A stretch of 33,585 bases of DNA from Pseudomonadales bacterium (GCA_028281605.1 JANQJO010000160.1:1-33585), one strand, 5' to 3'. Counted from the stretch's first letter, positions 9,933 to 18,859 are shown. Numbers and translations: made by a program. Notes: generated by a model from the sequence alone, not told the origin.

Positions 9933-10526
9933 ATGTTGAGGCAAATTTATGGTAATTTTAAGCGATTGACAACCCATCAAATCCAACTGCTGGGCGTCCT
10001 CATGGTTATGATGATTTTGACAAGATACCACCACTTTGGTGATATGCTGTATTTGCCAGATGCTTCATGGGCCTTGTTTTTTTTAGGGGGCTATGGAATT
10101 GGTCACTTGCCTGGATTCGTTTTATTGTTTACTGAGGCGGCTGTGATTGACTTTTCTGTGACCCAATGGGCAGGTGTTAGTGACTGGTGTTTGAGCCCCG
10201 CTTATGGTTTTTTGGTGCCGGCTTATGGTGTTTTGTGGTGGGGAGGAGGTTGCTGTGCTCGTATCACTAGCTTAACACTTAAAGCTTTGCCTATTTGGAC
10301 TTTGGGGTTGCTGCTCTCTACGGCGTTGGCTTTTTTGTTTTCAAACTTAGGTTTTTATCTGTTTTCGGGTAAGTTTGAGCTGATGAGTGGGGCGCAGTAC
10401 AGTGCCAGAGTCTTTCAGTATTATCCTGCTTATTTAAAAACGGCTTTAGGGTATGTTGTCACAGCAAGCTTGATATATACCTTTGTATTTAAAACTAAGT
10501 TTAACAAGCTTGTGCGTAATGGATAA
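9933..10526 (+). CDS. Multi-pass membrane protein, probable B12-uptake accessory (BtuN/ECF S-component-like)
   Basis: 197 aa with several hydrophobic helices, directly downstream of btuB and the riboswitch; functional guess from context. Confidence 0.6.
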   Translation: MLRQIYGNFKRLTTHQIQLLGVLMVMMILTRYHHFGDMLYLPDASWALFFLGGYGIGHLPGFVLLFTEAAVIDFSVTQWAGVSDWCLSPAYGFLVPAYGVLWWGGGCCARITSLTLKALPIWTLGLLLSTALAFLFSNLGFYLFSGKFELMSGAQYSARVFQYYPAYLKTALGYVVTASLIYTFVFKTKFNKLVRNG

Positions 10527-10569
10527 AAAAACATTGCGACTTTAGGCCTTGCAATAAATAAACTACCGA

Positions 10570-10605
10570 ATTGTGGAGTTGAAATGCTCGATTTGTAAGG
10601 CCTTA
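10570..10605 (-). repeat. 36-bp post-stop-codon element, copy 2 (inverted)
   Basis: Reverse complement TAAGGCCTTACAAATCGAGCATTTCAACTCCACAAT; its leading TAA is the stop codon of ORF 10603-10926(-). Confidence 0.85.
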
Positions 10606-10926
10606 GTTGCTTAGGCAGCCTCTAAGCGCTTTGAGCAGCTTGTTTAAATATAAAATTTCAGCAATGTTGGCAATCGGTGTTTTAATCAGCTCTCGTTCAC
10701 AGGTGCGGATGTCTTCACGGATGACTTCGAGTTTATCCAGGTTTTTAATCATATCTTTTTGATTGACAATGACATAGTGAGCCTGGTCAAAAAGTTCTTT
10801 GACTGGGCTGCAACCTTTGGTTTGCCCTAGCAATTTGCCATTTTGACTGTAATAACAATAGTCTCTGTGATCCTTATATTGTTCAGCACAACTCACAGCT
10901 GAATTTCTCCCATTAAGCTTGCTCAT
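10603..10926 (-). CDS. Hypothetical protein
   Basis: 107-aa ORF, four Cys residues, no recognised family. Confidence 0.5.
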   Translation of the reverse strand: MSKLNGRNSAVSCAEQYKDHRDYCYYSQNGKLLGQTKGCSPVKELFDQAHYVIVNQKDMIKNLDKLEVIREDIRTCERELIKTPIANIAEILYLNKLLKALRGCLSN

Positions 10927-11295
10927 TCAGGTAGAGGCAGTTAGACCTTAAGATAAAGGCCTTCTGGAAGAATTATAGAACACTTGATTAATGATTGTCC
11001 TGAATATTAAATAAGTATTGCAATTATCATTGCTAATAGGTTGTTTTGTTAAAATGACATAAACTTTTCTAAACTTTTTTTACTTAAAATATACCGAAAA
11101 AATTGCACACTGACTTTATCCTGTACAAACCATTTTGGTTCTAGCTCTTCTATGACGTTTTTTTGGCGTTTTTACTTTATAATATGGAGTCTTGTTGATG
11201 CAAAATTCGAGTGTTCAAACAGGTGTCTTTACTTCTGTGTTTGTGTTGTTATCTTTGATGACCTTGTATTTATTTTGCTAATATATAGCCTTTTG

Positions 11296-11321
11296 CTTAT
11301 TTGCAAGGGATTGCAAATAAG
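11296..11321. terminator. Perfect 11-bp stem-loop downstream of the small ORF; possible terminator
   Basis: CTTATTTGCAA-GGGA-TTGCAAATAAG; no clear U-tract on the minus strand, so terminator function is uncertain. Confidence 0.45.
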
Positions 11322-11339
11322 GTTGTTTGCTTTTCAGTG

Positions 11340-11531
11340 TTATACGATGCTAGCTTTACGTTCTGTCAGTGGGATATTATTAAATGATGATCTTTTGACG
11401 TTACTTGCTGTTGTGTCGAATGGATGATTTACTAATTGGTCGACAGGTCGATTGTTAAATGAAGTAGCATTATTGGTGAGAGGATTCAAACTATAATTTG
11501 AATTATTTGAGCTTGTTCCTGATATGTTCAT
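11340..11531 (-). CDS. 63-aa Ser/Asn/Thr-rich protein, candidate type III substrate or effector remnant
   Basis: MNISGTSSNNSNYSLNPLTNNATSFNNRPVDQLVNHPFDTTASNVKRSSFNNIPLTERKASIV; RBS-like GAGG 9 nt upstream of ATG; about 70 bp after the CesT-like chaperone gene on the same strand. Confidence 0.45.
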   Translation of the reverse strand: MNISGTSSNNSNYSLNPLTNNATSFNNRPVDQLVNHPFDTTASNVKRSSFNNIPLTERKASIV

Positions 11532-11599
11532 ATTAACACACCTCAACATTCATGCACTCAAACCTGTAGCTTTTACAATGTTTTGGGTTTGATGCGAGT

Positions 11600-12070
11600 T
11601 TAGACGAATCTAGATTCTGGTGGTAATTTTTCTAAATCTTCGTCTGTTGTGGGAGTGCTGTCCGTGCTGTTTAAAAGATATCCATTTTCGTATTTTTCCC
11701 GCCAAAAATCAATACAATTTAATAGTTCTTCTAAAGCCACTTTGAAGCAGCTGTATTCGGTTCCTTCTGCTTCTAAGGTACGGGTTAAAAAAACTTCTTG
11801 TGTTTTTGGGTTACATGAAAAAAAGGCTTGTCCCGTATCTTTTCCAAACAAGTTGGCTTCCAAAAGCCGTGCGTAAATTGGTTCACGACCCGCATCCGGT
11901 AACTTAAAGAGCATTGTATAAATATATAAATACTTAGATTCGACCGGAAGTTCGATAACAATAACATGCTTACCTTCGAACCGCAATGTACAAGTACCTA
12001 TAGCATCCAGCTTTAGATTTCCAAGGCCTGTCTCACTGCCCAGTTTTTGTAGAATTTGATCGATACTCAT
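11600..12070 (-). CDS. CesT family type III secretion chaperone
   Basis: 156 aa, acidic; LRFEGKHVIVIELPVESKYLYIYTMLFKLP...YARLLEANLFGKDTGQAFFSCNPKTQEVFLTRTL matches the CesT/class I chaperone pattern. Confidence 0.82.
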   Translation of the reverse strand: MSIDQILQKLGSETGLGNLKLDAIGTCTLRFEGKHVIVIELPVESKYLYIYTMLFKLPDAGREPIYARLLEANLFGKDTGQAFFSCNPKTQEVFLTRTLEAEGTEYSCFKVALEELLNCIDFWREKYENGYLLNSTDSTPTTDEDLEKLPPESRFV

Positions 12071-12162
12071 ATCGGTTATGATACCTGATTACGATACTTA
12101 AAACTGATTACACCATAAAATATCCTAACAAGCTTTGTGTAACTGCTTATATACTTAGCCAA

Positions 12163-14982
12163 TCATGACATAAGTTCTGTGTCAAATCCACAGGCTTGAC
12201 ACTTTTGAATGGCCTGTATACGGCTGCTTACCCCTAATTTTTTATAAATATTGTGTACATGCAGTTTGATTGTACCTAAAGAACGACATAATTTCTGTGA
12301 AATTTCATCATTAGAGTTGCCTTGTGCCAGTAAGGATAAGACTTCAACTTCACGTTTGCTTAATTTAATGAAATCATAATGTAAATAGGAGTGATAAGGT
12401 TCATGTTTTAACAGTTGTAGCCATTTACTTAATGAGGTGTGATTCGGCTTTTTTTGATTGGCATACAACAGTAAATTACCAAAGCACTTGCCTCGGTTAA
12501 GTAAGATGCGTATAAAAGGTGTTTTGTTAATGCTGTTTAATAAGGGCATTAACAACTTTAAGGCTTTGTTTTTTTCCCCTATTTTATACAGCACTAAACA
12601 GTGTAGGGTTTGAGTGTACAATTGGCAGTATCGGTTTTCTAAAGCCTGAGTGATGTTAATTAAATGATCAAAGGTTTCTTCCATTTGTTCGACTTTTCTT
12701 GCAAGTCCCCATAAGAAGGCGGTGATGGCTGTGGTTTGCAAATTGTATTTTTGAGGATTATTGTGCCAATAGATCGGTAAGGGTGTCATTAGGGCCTGCG
12801 CTTCTTCATAACGTTCCTGTACCAGTAAAATATCGGCTTTTACGGCTCTTGCAGACAATAGCTGATGTGTAAATTGAAAAGGCAGTTGTGCAGCTAAGTT
12901 TTCAGATTTTTCAACAGTTTCTAAAGCTTGATCGAGTTGGAATTGGCTTTGTAGCCAACAACTTTTGAGGATCAGTGTGGAATAACGGAAAATGATATGT
13001 GCTTGTGGGTGATCAAAAGCATTTTCTAATTTTTCTAAAATAATAGCGGCTTGCTCTGATAAACCTTGTTCTCTTAGACTATGAACCAGGCAACCTTGGG
13101 CCCAAATAAACAATGGATGTTGGTTAAATCCGGCTTCTGTCAGCCATTGTGTAACTTCTTGTGTGTGATCTTCAATAGAATACAGTAGGCCTTGTTGAAA
13201 TAGTATTTGTGATATCAAATATAAACCATTAAGAGCCAGTGTTGCGTTTTTTTCTTGTTTGGCTTCTGCCAATAGCTCAAGACAACTGGTGTTGGCTTGT
13301 TTCAAATTCCCTTGGCAGTAATATTGTAGGCTTTTAAGAAAGTTTTTTAAGCAGGCCTTTTCAGGCAAATAACGATGTAAGGCATGTTGTAAAAAAGAGC
13401 GTTGCTCAAACGATTTTTTCTCCAAAATTAAGCCCAAAGATTCTGTTAAATCATGCGGGTTGTTCAGTTCTAACTCTAGTTCTGTTTTGGTCAATTTATG
13501 CAGTGGAGACTGGGGTGTTGAGGTATCATTGGTTAGTTGTTGACTGCTTTTTGATCTTAGCTTTAGATGGTTTACAAAGGTACCTGCTTGATTAATATAA
13601 TCTTGAGCTTTGGATTTTCGCAGTAACGAAATAGATTCCCAAGCCAGTAGCATCATCAGTTGAGAGCGGCTTTCAAAAACAATTTTAGGCAGTTTTTCCA
13701 ACCAGTCTATTAGTTTTTGCCAGTCGTTACCTTTGGTCAAGCCTGGTGCATGAGCTTCGATTAAATCAGCAGCCAGTGGCCATTGTTCCAGCTGAATATG
13801 GGCCTCAATAGCAAATGTGATATGTTGGTTATGTTGATACCAATCAGCTGCTTTATTTAAGAGAGCATTGGTTTTAGTACGATCAGGCAAGGTTACTTCT
13901 AAGTGTTGCTCAAGAGTGGTTGGGTGGGAGTAAAGGTGGTTGACCCAAGGGTGAGATAATTTGATTTGACCTGTTTTTTCATCGGTGTGTAGCAATTGTT
14001 TGTTATGTAAGGTTGCGATGGTTTTTTCAAATACTATTATTTTTGAGACAGTTGAGTTTTTTGATGTTTCATTAGAATGTATCAAGGTAGTTGGCATTAA
14101 TTGCATGAGCATCGGTAGAGTGGCGAAAGGCAAAGAGGCGATGTAATGTAGTAGTTGACATTCGTTGGTATCAAGTTTGTTTAGTACTTTGGTTGTGATC
14201 AGTTGCTCTGCCATTTCTAAAAAGGTGTGTGGCAATGTGTCAAGCTCCTCCAAATTTTTAGGTGCTTGCGCTGGTTCTGAGTTTGAGTTAATGGGTTCTC
14301 TGTATTCTCTTAAAAAGTTGCGTAAGCCTCTAATTAAGAGAGGCCAACCGCCGAGTTGGCGAGTTTCGTTCAGCAGTTTTTTTTGAGTATTGTTTTGTTT
14401 GTTATAGGTTTGTTCTTTCGTGGAGAGTAACACTTCTATAATTTCTGTTTCTGTAAAAGCAAGATCGTAACTGTCTAAAACTTTAAGGGACGCCCCCAGT
14501 GACTGAATTGTCTTGGTAGACAATTCAGTGCCTAGCAGTATAAGTACTAAGCGGTTGTTTCTCTGTTCAGTTAGAAATATTTGTAAAAGCTGTTGCCAAT
14601 AAGTTTGCTGAATGTGTTGCGTATGTTCGATGACTAAATATTGTTTTTGTGCCCCTGTTTTGATTTTGTTGTAGGTTGTTGTGTCGTGATTACTGATAGA
14701 GTTTGAAAGAAGCTCTGTGATTGCTTGAGTGGTTTTCGAACTCTTATTTAATTTCAGCCAGAGGCTCAGGTTGTTGGGTTTGGTATAAAGCCATTGTTTA
14801 ATCAAGCTGGATTTGCCAAAGCCATAAGGTGCTGTGATGTAAATAATAGGACTGCTGTCTTCAAAGAGGTTTAATTGATCAATTAGCCTGCTTCTGTCAA
14901 TGTAAAAAGACGGTAAGTGTGTTGGCTGATTGATCAGTTCCTGTAATTTATAGCTTTGTTCAACGGTAGTATTTTTGAGCAT
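12163..14982 (-). CDS. MalT-type LuxR family (LAL-like) transcriptional regulator
   Basis: 939 aa; Walker A YGFGKSSLIKQW near N-terminus, helical repeat middle, C-terminal LuxR HTH KLSKREVEVLSLLAQGNSNDEISQKLCRSLGTIKLHVHNIYKKLGVSSR. Confidence 0.93.
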   Translation of the reverse strand: MLKNTTVEQSYKLQELINQPTHLPSFYIDRSRLIDQLNLFEDSSPIIYITAPYGFGKSSLIKQWLYTKPNNLSLWLKLNKSSKTTQAITELLSNSISNHDTTTYNKIKTGAQKQYLVIEHTQHIQQTYWQQLLQIFLTEQRNNRLVLILLGTELSTKTIQSLGASLKVLDSYDLAFTETEIIEVLLSTKEQTYNKQNNTQKKLLNETRQLGGWPLLIRGLRNFLREYREPINSNSEPAQAPKNLEELDTLPHTFLEMAEQLITTKVLNKLDTNECQLLHYIASLPFATLPMLMQLMPTTLIHSNETSKNSTVSKIIVFEKTIATLHNKQLLHTDEKTGQIKLSHPWVNHLYSHPTTLEQHLEVTLPDRTKTNALLNKAADWYQHNQHITFAIEAHIQLEQWPLAADLIEAHAPGLTKGNDWQKLIDWLEKLPKIVFESRSQLMMLLAWESISLLRKSKAQDYINQAGTFVNHLKLRSKSSQQLTNDTSTPQSPLHKLTKTELELELNNPHDLTESLGLILEKKSFEQRSFLQHALHRYLPEKACLKNFLKSLQYYCQGNLKQANTSCLELLAEAKQEKNATLALNGLYLISQILFQQGLLYSIEDHTQEVTQWLTEAGFNQHPLFIWAQGCLVHSLREQGLSEQAAIILEKLENAFDHPQAHIIFRYSTLILKSCWLQSQFQLDQALETVEKSENLAAQLPFQFTHQLLSARAVKADILLVQERYEEAQALMTPLPIYWHNNPQKYNLQTTAITAFLWGLARKVEQMEETFDHLINITQALENRYCQLYTQTLHCLVLYKIGEKNKALKLLMPLLNSINKTPFIRILLNRGKCFGNLLLYANQKKPNHTSLSKWLQLLKHEPYHSYLHYDFIKLSKREVEVLSLLAQGNSNDEISQKLCRSLGTIKLHVHNIYKKLGVSSRIQAIQKCQACGFDTELMS

Positions 14983-15014
14983 AGATAACAGGGTTGTTTA
15001 GTTGTAAGCGATAT

Positions 15015-15085
15015 TTTACCGTGAAATACAACTTTCATCATTTACATCATTTAGGCTGACGAAAATTGCACCGTTCATGGCTGTT
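15015..15085 (-). repeat. Palindromic intergenic repeat, copy C
   Basis: Reverse complement AACAGCCATGAACGGTGCAATTTTCGTCAGCCTAAATGATGTAAATGATGAAAGTTGTATTTCACGGTAA aligns to copies B and D with a small insertion. Confidence 0.75.
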
Positions 15086-15310
15086 AGGCACTCATCGTAT
15101 AGCTTAAATAGTAACGGTTTAGAGTTATGTTTGTGTTGAATACATACATAGTTATATTCAAGTTATTGTGTTTCAATTTTAAGATATAAATCGTGTTGTA
15201 AATAGATTGTCATAGTTAGTATAAGAATTGTTAACATCTGTTATTTTAGTGACAGTGATCAACTTTATGTGTTTGAACGGTATTGTCCGCTTAAAGGGGG
15301 AGTAGTGTCA

Positions 15311-15913
15311 ATGTATCAAATGAGAGGTAAAGGGCAAGAAGATGAGTGCCTTATCGACGATGCCTGGAGTGGACTGGAGGATGAGTATCTCCAACAGGAG
15401 AGTGTTGAAAATGAGTTTATTTCAACTGGCGAGTCTATTTCAATTGAAAGAGGGGTTCGTTTGGTGGAAGAGTGGCTGACAACAGGCAAGTCACTGAGAG
15501 AGTTGCAGCATACTTCAAAGGAAAGCTTGGAGTATTTATATTCAATAGCTTACAAGTTTTATGTGGCTAAACAGTATGAAAAAGCAGTGTATTGTTTTCG
15601 GTTTCTGAATGTTTGGGACCATCAAGAACCCAAGTACTTGTTAGGTTTAGCAGGTAGTTATCAAGGCTTGCAGTGTTATGAGCAGGCTTTACAGTGTTAT
15701 GGGGCCCTGTCTTTTTTAGAATATGTCAGTGCACAAGTGTCTTTAAATATGGGGGTTTGTCATATGGCTCTGCATAATTATGAAGAAGCACAACAAAACT
15801 TTAATACTGTGCGAAGTATGTTGCAAGGTAAACATACTCATAAAAATATATTAAAAAGAGCCACAGTATTATTCAATCGTGTTGAGGAAATTAAAAAACG
15901 AAAACAGTCATGA
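15311..15913 (+). CDS. SycD/LcrH family type III translocator chaperone (TPR)
   Basis: TPR-like KQYEKAVYCFRFLNVWDHQEPKYLLGLAGSYQGLQCYEQALQCYGALSFLEYVSAQVSLNMGVCHMALHNYEEAQQNF; start at ATG 15311 preferred because of upstream GGGGGAG RBS. Confidence 0.88.
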   Translation: MYQMRGKGQEDECLIDDAWSGLEDEYLQQESVENEFISTGESISIERGVRLVEEWLTTGKSLRELQHTSKESLEYLYSIAYKFYVAKQYEKAVYCFRFLNVWDHQEPKYLLGLAGSYQGLQCYEQALQCYGALSFLEYVSAQVSLNMGVCHMALHNYEEAQQNFNTVRSMLQGKHTHKNILKRATVLFNRVEEIKKRKQS

Positions 15914-15932
15914 GTGTTATGCAGGAGGGTAT

Positions 15933-17390
15933 ATGCAGTCGTCAAGCTCTGTTTCAAGGGATGCTCAATCAGGCCAAGGGATTCCCTTTATCGCTCCTGT
16001 ATTTAAAGAAAAAGCCAATTCAGTTATTGTTGAAAGTTTTTTAGAGTTATTTAACTCTCCTGTTTGGATAGAATTGCGAGAAATAGAAAAAAATGAAGAA
16101 GGTATAGAAGGTGGTATGGTTGGTACACCAGCTTTACCTTTTCCTTTGAATATAGAAAATGTAAATTTACCAGAACCTTTGAAGCCTTTGGTTAAAGCGA
16201 TTAGTGAACACGTAGGCTATGATATCAGCCAAGACCCTTTAGCACTGGCTATGTTGGTGTTTATTGTTGAGAGTGTGTCGCCGTTGTATGATGCTAGTAA
16301 AGTGGACGGTAATTTATCTGAAATTGATGCTGAGATTGACTTTATTGTTACTCTTGTGTTGGCGTATGCTTCTGCACATTTAGGTGTAGGCCCTCCTCCT
16401 CCTGAGAGCCTTGATGATTTACCTCCAGATGTCTTGGAGTTCTTGGTTTCAAACTTAGAACGACCTGAAGTTGCCAGTGCGAGTGATGACGCTGAAGGTT
16501 TGCCTGATATCCCACTGCCAAAAGAATATGAAGGCTTTGCAGAATTACTCAGCCAGAAGGTTGGTTATTCAATCAGTGATAATCCTATGGCCTCGTTGGT
16601 TTTGGTTTTGGGCATGCAAGCGACTGTCAATTATTTTGCGGCTGAAGCACAAGGCGGTAGAATTGCAGCAGAAGCCAACTTTAGAGAAACTAAGCAAGCT
16701 GAGATTATGCAAAAGACTATAGATCACGTGGTTGCTTTACGAGAAAGCAAAAAAGGCGGATTGTTTAATAAAATATTTAAACCATTGATTATTATTACTG
16801 CGGTAATTGCTACATTAGCTTCCTTTGGTTCGGCTTCGCCTTTAGTCATGACGTTTGCTCTTGCTGCGTTAAGCTTTCAGATGAGCCTAGAAATAGATGA
16901 AGTAACCGGTGGAAAAATGATGAAAGCTCTCAATGAAACGTTTGGAGAATGGGGTACACTAGCATTTATTGTCGGAATGTCGCTTTTCTTTATGGTTGCT
17001 TCAGGTTTTGCGAGTGCTCAACGCGTACAAAATATGGTCCAAAATTCTAAATTCATGAGTTTTTTAGTCAAGGCAAGGGTAGGGGATCAACCTTATTTGG
17101 TATTTTTAAAACGAGTTGAAATTATGTCAATGTCTGTACAAACTGGTTCGCAAATGGGTAGTAGTGGTCTTGCAATACATAAGTCCCATTTTGAACGCGA
17201 GGCACAAGAAGCTCAAATAGATGCAGAAGAGCTCAGATCTGAAGACGATTTGCTGCGGTTTATAGTTCAAAGAGCACAAGAATTTTTTCGACTTTTCATT
17301 GATCATGCAGGCAAGACAGATAAGCAATTGAGTGATTTACTGGCTTTGATATTAACAGATTATGTGCGGATTGCTAGGAATATAAGGTAA
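15933..17390 (+). CDS. sctE: Type III secretion translocon subunit SctE (YopB/IpaB-like)
   Basis: Follows an SycD-like gene; hydrophobic hairpin PLIIITAVIATLASFGSASPLVMTFALAALSFQMSLEIDEVTGGKMMKAL and second hydrophobic segment; start at 15933 with AGGAGG upstream. Confidence 0.85.
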   Translation: MQSSSSVSRDAQSGQGIPFIAPVFKEKANSVIVESFLELFNSPVWIELREIEKNEEGIEGGMVGTPALPFPLNIENVNLPEPLKPLVKAISEHVGYDISQDPLALAMLVFIVESVSPLYDASKVDGNLSEIDAEIDFIVTLVLAYASAHLGVGPPPPESLDDLPPDVLEFLVSNLERPEVASASDDAEGLPDIPLPKEYEGFAELLSQKVGYSISDNPMASLVLVLGMQATVNYFAAEAQGGRIAAEANFRETKQAEIMQKTIDHVVALRESKKGGLFNKIFKPLIIITAVIATLASFGSASPLVMTFALAALSFQMSLEIDEVTGGKMMKALNETFGEWGTLAFIVGMSLFFMVASGFASAQRVQNMVQNSKFMSFLVKARVGDQPYLVFLKRVEIMSMSVQTGSQMGSSGLAIHKSHFEREAQEAQIDAEELRSEDDLLRFIVQRAQEFFRLFIDHAGKTDKQLSDLLALILTDYVRIARNIR

Positions 17391-17423
17391 GCGTGAAGAA
17401 CTGAGAGTGGAGCGCAATTCAAT

Positions 17424-18737
17424 ATGGTCAGTGTAAATAATAATGAAGGGGTGTCCTCAGACCAATCTGTTGGCAGCGGGGTTGTGGATACTACAGATGG
17501 CTCTTGTCAATTGTCACATGATGAAGAGGGCAAAGCTGTTGCGCACGTTAAATGTCATTTAGGTGTTGAGGATCACTCTGTACCTGTATTGCCTTTTGTG
17601 TTGCTTGCTGGGTTTTCACCTGTGCCGCGTCAGGCAGTGATTAATGATTTATTGGTATCAGTGATAACGATTGAAAATGAAATGCGTTTAAAAGGTCGGC
17701 TAGCTGAAATTAATTTGGCTGTAGAAAAATTTAAAACGACGTTGGAATCAATTGACCATAAAAGACAATCGTTGCATGAGAAATGGGTAACACAAATTGT
17801 AACCAGTGGTACAGAACTTATGGTAGGGGGATTTACTTTTGTCAGTACAGGGACAAGCAATAAGATGTTAGATAAAATACGTAAAGGAGATGGAGGTATA
17901 GAATTATCATTTGGTGGTCAGGGTACAGCTCAAGAGTTGGCAAGTCATTTTAAGACAATACAAAGGTATGAGGCAGCCGGACAACCAGCTGGCATGAAAG
18001 CAGAGTATGATAAGGCAAATGCAGCGATACAAAAATTAGTAAAAGAAAAAAAAATACATCAAGATGACGTAAATCAGGCACTCGACAGTTTACGAACTCA
18101 GAAAGGGATTAACGTAGACCAATTGGCTCGTGATGTAGTTGCTAGAAGTCAGGTTCGTCAGGAATTTACAGACTTATTTACGCAACTTGGACAAGCTAAT
18201 GATCCAAAAGTAGAAAAATCTATTACAGCTGATATTCATCGATTAGCGAAAAAATATGGAATTAAAAAGGTACATGTTCAGGCGGCTTTGAATGATTTAA
18301 ATGGTGGAAAAGCACCTGATGCAGTTGCTAATGATTTGATAAATCAGCATACTGTATTAGGAAGTGTCAATACTGGTAAAGGAAAAGATACAGCTGTCAT
18401 AGAAGGTCGAAAGGAGACTATGACAGATCTTGAAAAACAAAATCGCATGACTAAAGTTCAAGCAAGATTGGATCTTATCAGATCGTTTGATCAGACGGGT
18501 CGAGCAGTTGTAGGAGGTTTTCGAGCTGTATTTGAGACTATGGCCGAAGAAGAAAATATTGTGGCTGAAGAAAGATCAGCGGATGGAGAATTGATAGGCT
18601 CTTATAGGGAACAAACAGTCTCGTTTGTAGGAACGGTGTCGGGATTTCTTGATGCGTTTATAAATGCTGAGCAAACTTTGACGCAATCTCATCTTGAGGC
18701 GATTAGGGCTACTGCTGGTAATATTGGAGGTTCTTAG
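17424..18737 (+). CDS. sctB: Putative type III translocon subunit SctB (YopD-like)
   Basis: 437 aa, third gene in the sycD-sctE-x order; polar helical protein with a short hydrophobic patch; identity rests mainly on position. Confidence 0.7.
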   Translation: MVSVNNNEGVSSDQSVGSGVVDTTDGSCQLSHDEEGKAVAHVKCHLGVEDHSVPVLPFVLLAGFSPVPRQAVINDLLVSVITIENEMRLKGRLAEINLAVEKFKTTLESIDHKRQSLHEKWVTQIVTSGTELMVGGFTFVSTGTSNKMLDKIRKGDGGIELSFGGQGTAQELASHFKTIQRYEAAGQPAGMKAEYDKANAAIQKLVKEKKIHQDDVNQALDSLRTQKGINVDQLARDVVARSQVRQEFTDLFTQLGQANDPKVEKSITADIHRLAKKYGIKKVHVQAALNDLNGGKAPDAVANDLINQHTVLGSVNTGKGKDTAVIEGRKETMTDLEKQNRMTKVQARLDLIRSFDQTGRAVVGGFRAVFETMAEEENIVAEERSADGELIGSYREQTVSFVGTVSGFLDAFINAEQTLTQSHLEAIRATAGNIGGS

Positions 18738-18754
18738 GAACGAGCACGAAATAA
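18731..18754 (+). repeat. 24-bp inverted repeat, left copy
   Basis: TTCTTAGGAACGAGCACGAAATAA, perfect reverse complement of 19387-19410; overlaps the sctB stop codon. Confidence 0.9.
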
Positions 18755-18765
18755 CTTTAACATTT

Positions 18766-18830
18766 AGAAACAGTCATGAGCGATGCAATTTTCGTCACCC
18801 CAGGTGATGAAAATTGCATTTGCACGGTAA
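18766..18830 (+). repeat. Palindromic intergenic repeat, copy D
   Basis: AGAAACAGTCATGAGCGATGCAATTTTCGTCACCCCAGGTGATGAAAATTGCATTTGCACGGTAA; 17-bp arms around a 3-nt loop (18783-18819). Confidence 0.87.
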
Positions 18831-18859
18831 AGGTTTTTAAAGAGCTTTTCGATAGGTTT

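Noticed and set aside
11152-11427. 91-aa hydrophobic plus-strand ORF
   Set aside because: Lies in AT-rich sequence, overlaps the minus-strand 63-aa ORF, no RBS or recognisable family.
15269-15310. Upstream GTG start for the SycD-like gene
   Set aside because: ATG at 15311 has a much better RBS (GGGGGAG) and gives the expected chaperone length.
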